NCBI GenBank assembly: GCA_050305405.1
Contig: JBNLFG010000005.1
Location: 186,001 to 250,000 of the forward strand
Reading direction: 5' to 3'
Length of the DNA: 64,000 nt
Source of the DNA: Desulfolinea sp050305405
GTDB taxonomy: Bacteria > Chloroflexota > Anaerolineae > Anaerolineales > Villigracilaceae
In this document: positions 59,491-64,000 of the stretch, one piece after another
How positions within the stretch are numbered: position 1 is the first letter of the stretch
Layout: every line of letters begins with the position of its first letter
Notes under the pieces: model-generated
What the model saw: only the letters and a program-made list of their open reading frames with translations
Told to the model about the DNA's origin: nothing
Database searches by the model: none
Made by a program: the position numbers and the translations under genes

Positions 59491-59834
59491 TTAGGATATG
59501 TTTGATATTTGCGCCAGTTGGTGTACCAAATGATAGTCAAGCGGAGAGTGTATCTCTTTGAGCGTGTGCAAGGCATCGAGTAAGTGGGCGCGGTCGCGAG
59601 TTTTTTACGAGCCAATCCTGCTCGCAACAACCTTGTTTTGGTGTGGAGAGTGTCCCCCATGATTTTCTGGACAAACGTGATGCTCCAACTCTCCAACTGC
59701 CGGTCTGTTTTATTCATCCTACGAAGCATCCCCAGCCTAACGGAGATGAGAATAGCCCATCTGCGAGTTTTTGTAGCTCCGTCGACGAAGATGATTGTGG
59801 ATGCTTCTCTAGCCTTGCCACATTCTTTCGCTCA
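59491..59834 (-). pseudogene. Decayed gene of unknown family
   Basis: On the minus strand, the frame from 59831 reads STIIFVDGATKTRRWAIL and continues through SWSITFVQKIMGDTLHTKTR to a T6 run at 59601-59606 (A6 on the minus strand). Adding one base there joins it to TRDRAHLLDALHTLKEIH, then SPLDYHLVHQLAQISNIS and a stop at 59491. An ATG at 59729 could start a 79-aa product. I do not recognise the family; the text looks protein-like but broken. The surrounding 59440-60125 stretch has no intact gene. Confidence 0.35.
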
Positions 59835-59913
59835 GTAATTTGTCCTGCTCGGACGAGGGCTCGAACGGGGAAAATTGTCTAAATTTTGAATTGTTGCATT
59901 TCGCTTGGCCCGC

Positions 59914-60022
59914 TTGTTCGCGTCTCGCTATTGGGGTACAATCTTGCGCGCATTTGGAGTATCTTCTTATCAATACAGGTCTGTTTCGTTATAGAAAAAT
60001 ATTGTTAGCGTATGGATATAAT
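59914..60022 (+). promoter_or_regulatory. Possible promoters of the exopolysaccharide genes
   Basis: TTGTTC (59914-59919) with TACAAT (59937-59942) at 17-bp spacing, and a separate TATAAT at 60017-60022. Either would give a 100-190-nt leader before the Wzz gene at 60126. I see no riboswitch-like fold. Confidence 0.35.
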
Positions 60023-60125
60023 GAATAGCTTTGACATCTATGGCTTAGTTTCGGCAAGCAGCTAACTGCAGACACAATATCTATCAAGTTTTCCTTGCTC
60101 TAATGAGCGTTCAGGAGTAGCAAAA

Positions 60126-61394
60126 ATGCATGAAGAAGAAAAATATTACGATGATGAGATTGATTTACGGGAAATTGTTCTAACCCTCTGGCGGGGACGC
60201 TGGATTATCATTATCCTAAGTTTAGTCACAACTATCATTGCGTTTACTCTTAGCAAATGGGTTTCACCAAAACAGTATCAAGCTGCGTCTTATGTGGTAA
60301 TAAGCCCATCGATATTATCGTTTAATGACACGAGTGAGATCACCATTACAGGAAATTTACCCGATATTGCCTCAATCGTTGAAATGAGTACGACTCAAAC
60401 ATTGCTGGATAAGGTAACTGCCAGTACCGAAATTGCTAGCTCTTGGAACACCGAAATCGTTTCAATGTCTAATATGGTTACTGCAACCACTGCGGGAAAG
60501 GATCAAATACGCTTGTTGGTTAACGATACAGATCCTGAACGTGCCATGAAACTGGCAAATATCTGGGCGGAACAGGTAGTTGAGCAGGTCAATATACTTT
60601 ACGGAGCGAAAGCGGTTGTTCTAGGTTTAGATGCACAAGTTTCTCAGTCTCAAGCAAGCTATACAGAAGCACAAACGGCCCTGGAGGTTGAATTATCTCA
60701 GAACCAAATGATTGTACTTACAGCGCAGCTTGACAGCAAAAAAACTGACCTGTCTTGTATTCTTGCTCGGAGCAGCGCTGCGGGGCGTATCTTGGAAGAT
60801 TTGCAAATCTTCGCACAAAGCTTAGAAAACCAACCAAATGGCGACCTCCTTTCTTTGGGCGATGCACTGGCTTTAACGACACTCCAGCAACGGGCTTCAG
60901 CCAGTCAGATTTGTGCAAGTGGTACAGAAAATCCACAGTTACAGGTTGGAAACGATGCCCTTGCGAATATTTCTGTTGTTGAGGCCTTAGCAACAATTTC
61001 CCAAATGCAAGTATCTATCCAAACACAGAAAGCGCTCTTTGAAAAGGAAGAAGTCCGTCTGGAGGAAAGAATCCTTTCTTTGCAATATGACTTGGAAAAT
61101 GCAAGCAATCAGCTTGCCCAGCTTACTCAAGACCGAGATCGATCGCAAGAACTCTATGCGGCTTTGCTGCAACAACAAAGCCGTATAGAGACGCTTTTAA
61201 TAGGAGGGGCACAGATCGCTTCAGTTAGCACTCCAGCTGTGCTCCCCAAAGAGCCGGTTAGCCCAAAAATGTTGATGAATACCGTCTTAGGGCTTGTCTC
61301 AGGCGGCATGTTGGGCGTCTTTTGGGTTTTTGCCGCGGCTTGGTGGCAGGGCAGCGAGGAAGAGGAAGATAAGAAGGACCTAAGAAGGATCTAA
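60126..61394 (+). CDS. Wzz/chain-length determinant (polysaccharide co-polymerase) protein
   Basis: A 422-aa inner-membrane protein with two membrane helices (about residues 28-48 and 385-405) flanking a long extracytoplasmic coiled-coil region. The N-terminus has the Wzz pattern EIDLREIVLTLWRGRWII, then YQAASYVVISP; the end has the family's proline-rich PKEPVSPKMLMNTVLG before the second helix. It lacks a C-terminal tyrosine-kinase domain and ends in an acidic/basic tail. It should set chain length of a surface polysaccharide, consistent with the UDP-sugar dehydrogenase downstream. Confidence 0.85.
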   Translation: MHEEEKYYDDEIDLREIVLTLWRGRWIIIILSLVTTIIAFTLSKWVSPKQYQAASYVVISPSILSFNDTSEITITGNLPDIASIVEMSTTQTLLDKVTASTEIASSWNTEIVSMSNMVTATTAGKDQIRLLVNDTDPERAMKLANIWAEQVVEQVNILYGAKAVVLGLDAQVSQSQASYTEAQTALEVELSQNQMIVLTAQLDSKKTDLSCILARSSAAGRILEDLQIFAQSLENQPNGDLLSLGDALALTTLQQRASASQICASGTENPQLQVGNDALANISVVEALATISQMQVSIQTQKALFEKEEVRLEERILSLQYDLENASNQLAQLTQDRDRSQELYAALLQQQSRIETLLIGGAQIASVSTPAVLPKEPVSPKMLMNTVLGLVSGGMLGVFWVFAAAWWQGSEEEEDKKDLRRI

Positions 61395-61420
61395 GAAGAA
61401 TGTTCTTGATTAGGCAATGT

Positions 61421-61457
61421 TATAATGCGATTCTCAATCGGGATAGCGTGGTGCTAT
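61421..61457 (+). promoter_or_regulatory. -10 box and leader hairpin before 61483
   Basis: TATAAT at 61421-61426 and a leader hairpin ggatagc-gtgg-tgctatcc near 61441-61457, followed by a strong AGGAGG ahead of the ATG at 61483. Confidence 0.4.
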
Positions 61458-61482
61458 CCACTCAAAAAACAGGAGGAATCGT

Positions 61483-61857
61483 ATGGCAAAAGTAAAGCTC
61501 AACCCGATTTTAGAACAGATCAGCGGGCAAGTCGGTGACCTGTTTTTCAGGCGCTACGGCGACGAGACCGTCATTGGGCAGAAGCCGGATATGTCCGGCG
61601 TGGAAGCCAGCCCCGCCCAAGCTGCGGCTCGCGCCCGCTTCCGCGAAGCGGCGCTGTATGGCAAAATGGTCATGGCAGACCCCGAGACGAAGGCGCTTTA
61701 TACTGAAGCTGCCAAAGCCAAAGGCAAACCTGCCTTCTCACTAACGGTTGCGGACTTCTTCAACGCCCCTTCGGTAGATGAAGTTGATCTTTCGCTTACA
61801 GTGGTGCCGCTGGCGATGAGATCAGCATCATGGCAAGCGATGATTTTGACGTCATGA
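61483..61857 (+). CDS. Frameshifted protein of unknown function, N-terminal part
   Basis: The first 104 residues (KLNPILEQISGQVGDLFFRR, then DMSGVEASPAQAAARARFRE and AKGKPAFSLTVADFFNAPSV) look like a real domain, with the opening pattern similar to phage-tail-associated DUF6266-type proteins by eye. From about 61793 the frame turns to nonsense (SLTVVPLAMRSASWQ), while the +1 frame continues sensibly in the next entry. Adding one base near tcgctt (61791-61796) gives a single protein of about 190 aa ending at 62054. Strong SD AGGAGG. Confidence 0.65.
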   Translation: MAKVKLNPILEQISGQVGDLFFRRYGDETVIGQKPDMSGVEASPAQAAARARFREAALYGKMVMADPETKALYTEAAKAKGKPAFSLTVADFFNAPSVDEVDLSLTVVPLAMRSASWQAMILTS

Positions 61858-62054
61858 GCGTGGACGTTGCCCTGAGTGATGGTGAGGGTAACCCGCTTGA
61901 AAGTGGCGTTACCGTAGAAACCCTGCCTGATTCAGGGCGTTGGGTCTATGTTGCTACCACGTCGGTCGCGACCGACGCAACCGTGCGGATTGCGGTGACT
62001 GCCAGTGACCGCCCGGGCAGTGTTGATACGGCTGAAGAAGAGAAGGCTGTCTAG
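61794..62054 (+). CDS. Frameshifted protein, C-terminal part
   Basis: This frame continues the preceding domain: AYSGAAGDEISIMASDDFDV, then DVALSDGEGNPLESG and ETLPDSGRWVYVATTSVA, the look of a beta-sandwich ending in DRPGSVDTAEEEKAV. The first ATG in this frame is at 61830, but no ribosome binding site is there. The reading with one inserted base at about 61793 is the most economical. Product function unknown. Confidence 0.6.
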   Translation, partial: AYSGAAGDEISIMASDDFDVMSVDVALSDGEGNPLESGVTVETLPDSGRWVYVATTSVATDATVRIAVTASDRPGSVDTAEEEKAV

Positions 62055-62070
62055 TTTTTTAGTAATGCAG

Positions 62071-62117
62071 GGCAATCCCAATAAGGGGGTGGGGGTGGGG
62101 TTGCCTTGTCTTTTTTT
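62071..62117 (+). terminator. Terminator with G-rich loop
   Basis: Stem ggcaatccc (62071-62079) and ggggttgcc (62097-62105), one wobble pair, with a loop containing two runs of five G, followed by ttgtcttttttt. Confidence 0.7.
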
Positions 62118-62220
62118 GTAAGTGTTATTTTTTATTATTTACGCAACCAGTTATAGTCTGGCTGAGCAAATAAAATTTTCTAACGGAAAAATAAATTTTC
62201 GTGTTTTAAGAGGACTATAG

Positions 62221-63459
62221 ATGATGGAATTCAATAAAGTTTGTGTCGTTGGTTTAGGCTATATTGGTTTGCCTACAGCAGCCGTACTGGCTTCTCGCGG
62301 AATTAAGGTCTTGGGCATTGATATTACCCAAAGTGTCGTTGATACAATTAACGATGGGCGCATCCATATCGTTGAAGCAGATTTAGGTCAATTGGTTCAG
62401 GATGTTGTGAAATCGGGTAATTTGCAAGCAAGCACCACGCCGGAAGCTGCGGATGCCTTTTTGATCGCTGTGCCGACACCCTTTAAGGAAAATCACAAAC
62501 CTGACCTTGCTTATGTTGAAGCAGCGACAAAGTCGATTGCGCCAGTCTTAAGAAAAGGAAATTTGGTTGTGCTTGAATCTACTTCACCGGTTGGCACAAC
62601 CAAAAAAATGTCTGCGTGGCTGGCAGATGTTCGTCCTGACTTGAGTTTTCCCCATCAAGCTGGAGACTCTGCTGATATTCAAATTGCCTATTGCCCTGAA
62701 CGGGTATTGCCAGGGCGTATTTTGCATGAGTTAGTAGAGAATGACCGCATTGTGGGTGGTTTATCCTCACAGTCTACAGTGGATGCAATAGCCCTTTACA
62801 AAACCTTTGTTAAAGGAGAGTGTTTGGCATCGAATGCCCGTACCGCTGAAATGAGTAAATTGACCGAAAATGCTTTTCGGGATGTCAACATTGCCTTTGC
62901 GAACGAACTCTCTTTGATCTGCGATCAATTAGACATTGATGTTTGGGAGTTAATCTCATTGGCAAACCGCCACCCGCGCGTCAACATCTTGCAGCCTGGT
63001 CCTGGCGTTGGTGGGCATTGTATTGCAGTTGACCCGTGGTTTATTGTGGATAAAACCCCCGAGCAGGCAAAAATAATCAGAACCGCACGCGAGATTAATA
63101 ATTATAAGGCTGAGTGGGTTGTCGAAAAAATTATAGATGAAGCAAGAAAATTTTCTCAGAAACACAAAAGAAGCCCTAAAATTGCGCTGATGGGGTTAGC
63201 ATATAAGCCTGATATTGACGACTTACGCGAATCGCCTGCGGTAGAGATTGCTCAAAAAACACTTCAAGTGCTAGGTTATGAAGATGTATTTATTGTCGAA
63301 CCCAATGTCAAGGAACACAAAGTTTTTCAACTTGAAGATTATGAATATGCCTACCTAAAAGCGGACATTATAGTTTTCCTGGTAAAGCATAAAGAATTTA
63401 ATCGCTTAGAAAAACAACAGAAGAAAACCGAACTTGATTTTTGTGGTGTTCGAAAATAG
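62221..63459 (+). CDS. wecC: UDP-N-acetyl-D-mannosaminuronic acid dehydrogenase-type enzyme
   Basis: A 412-aa nucleotide-sugar dehydrogenase (UDPG/MGDH superfamily), oxidising a UDP-HexNAc to the uronic acid with two NAD+. The Rossmann motif is VVGLGYIGLP (residues 9-18), the central domain has KLTENAFRDVNIAFANELSL, and the catalytic cysteine is Cys267 in GPGVGGHCIAVDPW; Lys and Asp partners lie in LMGLAYKPDIDDLRESPA. The WecC-type spacing fits UDP-ManNAc, though UDP-GlcNAc or others cannot be ruled out. Start at the first of two ATGs behind AGAGGA. It precedes an oxidoreductase gene by 22 nt in the exopolysaccharide locus. Confidence 0.85.
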   Translation: MMEFNKVCVVGLGYIGLPTAAVLASRGIKVLGIDITQSVVDTINDGRIHIVEADLGQLVQDVVKSGNLQASTTPEAADAFLIAVPTPFKENHKPDLAYVEAATKSIAPVLRKGNLVVLESTSPVGTTKKMSAWLADVRPDLSFPHQAGDSADIQIAYCPERVLPGRILHELVENDRIVGGLSSQSTVDAIALYKTFVKGECLASNARTAEMSKLTENAFRDVNIAFANELSLICDQLDIDVWELISLANRHPRVNILQPGPGVGGHCIAVDPWFIVDKTPEQAKIIRTAREINNYKAEWVVEKIIDEARKFSQKHKRSPKIALMGLAYKPDIDDLRESPAVEIAQKTLQVLGYEDVFIVEPNVKEHKVFQLEDYEYAYLKADIIVFLVKHKEFNRLEKQQKKTELDFCGVRK

Positions 63460-63481
63460 CACATAGCAGAGGAATAGATAA

Positions 63482-64000
63482 ATGATTCAGGCAATTGTAA
63501 AAAAAGGTAAAGTAATCGGTGAAAATATCCCTGCTCCGAATGTATCAAAAGGTTCGTTGCTGGTAAAGGTTGTAAACAGCTGTATTTCAGCGGGGACTGA
63601 AATGAGTGGTGTTTCAAGTAGTGGAAAATCAATCATCAAGCGCGCTTTGGAACAGCCTGAAAACGTAAAAAAAGTTGTTGATATGGTTAAATCAGAGGGG
63701 GTTGCTAACGCATACCAAAAAGTACTGGGAAAGCTGGATACAGGAACCCCAACAGGGTATTCCATCAGCGGCATCGTGATTGCGGTTGGAGGAGGAGTTA
63801 AAGGGTTTCAAGTGGGCGACCCTGTTGCAGCAGCCGGAGCAGGTCTTGCCAACCATGCCGAATACGTTGATGTTCCACAAAATCTTGTGATGAAATTGCC
63901 CCAAGGAATGAGGCTTCGGGATGCGTCTACGGTAACTTTAGGGGGGATCGCTTTGCAAGGGGTGAGAAGGGCTGATTTAAAACTTGGTGAATTTTGTGTG
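63482..64000 (+). CDS. Zinc-type alcohol dehydrogenase-like oxidoreductase, truncated by window end
   Basis: The 173 codons visible begin MIQAIVKKGKVIGENIPAPN and show the GroES-like fold of MDR dehydrogenases: LLVKVVNSCISAGTEMSGV, GYSISGIVIAVGGGVKGFQVGD, then AAGAGLANHAEYVDVPQNL and VTLGGIALQGVRRADLKLGE, where the nucleotide-binding domain begins. In polysaccharide loci this N-terminus is often fused to a Gfo/Idh/MocA-type domain; that half lies outside the window. AGAGGAA precedes the ATG. Role in sugar modification is inferred from its position. Confidence 0.8.
   Translation, partial: MIQAIVKKGKVIGENIPAPNVSKGSLLVKVVNSCISAGTEMSGVSSSGKSIIKRALEQPENVKKVVDMVKSEGVANAYQKVLGKLDTGTPTGYSISGIVIAVGGGVKGFQVGDPVAAAGAGLANHAEYVDVPQNLVMKLPQGMRLRDASTVTLGGIALQGVRRADLKLGEFCV

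Noticed and set aside
59491..59834. Possible Avd-type accessory gene of a diversity-generating retroelement
   Set aside because: The repaired translation is helical and basic, but it does not show the Avd pattern, and no reverse transcriptase, template repeat or variable repeat is present in the window.
59643..59882. Plus-strand 79-codon frame ending in RARTGKIV
   Set aside because: It lies opposite the more convincing minus-strand remnant and has no ribosome binding site or recognisable domain.
62085..62100. G-quadruplex candidate
   Set aside because: Only three runs of G (5, 5 and 4) lie close together; the same bases are better explained as loop and arm of a terminator hairpin.
1..64000. 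CRISPR arrays, prophage or complete insertion sequences
   Set aside because: No regularly spaced direct repeats, no phage structural gene set and no intact transposase were found on reading both strands.

Overview
The window most likely comes from a Chloroflexota bacterium of the class Anaerolineae, order Anaerolineales. I infer this from the mix of protein families, from the many multi-domain GAF/HAMP histidine kinases, from lipoproteins ending in SH3-like domains, and from short palindromic dispersed repeats scattered between genes. GC content is roughly 50%, with several clearly AT-richer islands. No database search was possible. Only one tRNA gene is present, and I see no rRNA, CRISPR array, phage or intact insertion sequence.

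Layout. 1-5.8 kb: phosphohexomutase, EamA permease, an AT-rich polysaccharide island (methyltransferase, GT2, polytopic GT-like protein) and a NUDIX hydrolase. 5.8-9.8 kb: a frameshifted multi-repeat lipoprotein on the minus strand, a remnant of a second NUDIX gene, and a polytopic glycosyltransferase-like protein carrying an in-frame 168-bp insertion. 9.8-16.1 kb: cmk-plsC, a large membrane histidine kinase and an alanine-type aminotransferase. 16.2-17.9 kb: two AT-rich genes separated by a site with the architecture of an integron attC, that is, a probable small cassette array without integrase. 18.0-21.6 kb: rpmH-rnpA-yidD-lipoprotein-yidC-jag behind a consensus promoter. 21.6-23.7 kb: a self-contained TetR regulon (DinB, DoxX, TetR) with three copies of one 16-bp operator.

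23.7-28.3 kb: REC-GAF kinase, free response regulator and GAF-GAF kinase, built from copies of one GAF domain and sharing an unusual H-box. 28.3-30.3 kb: acyl-CoA dehydrogenase and a small PH-like gene with an internal stop. 30.7-33.3 kb: PfkB kinase-parA-parB. 33.3-43.4 kb: a nearly gapless run of twelve co-directional genes (two histidine kinases, OmpR-type regulator, CpaE-like, small protein, CpaF, double-XRE protein, TPR, GNAT, two V4R proteins, monoacylglycerol-lipase-like hydrolase). It carries the Tad-pilus ATPases but no TadB/TadC, so it looks more like a signalling module than a full pilus locus.

43.6-53.7 kb: DsbA-like thioredoxin, PduO adenosyltransferase, PDZ-7TM-GAF-PAS adenylate cyclase, a HET-C/phospholipase-like protein, small membrane and lipoproteins, and a GH113-like glycosidase lipoprotein with its membrane companion. 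53.8-56.6 kb: a type IIA topoisomerase A subunit (gyrA-like) and tRNA-Pro(CGG). 56.8-64 kb: a large AT-rich polytopic protein, a decayed region, and the start of an exopolysaccharide locus (Wzz, UDP-ManNAc dehydrogenase, truncated oxidoreductase).

Recurring themes: (1) four loci carry single-base lesions or internal stops, from real decay or assembly error; (2) several -10 boxes sit about 7 nt from the start codon, implying leaderless mRNAs; the TetR promoter is a perfect TTGACA-N17-TATAAT with the operator embedded in it.
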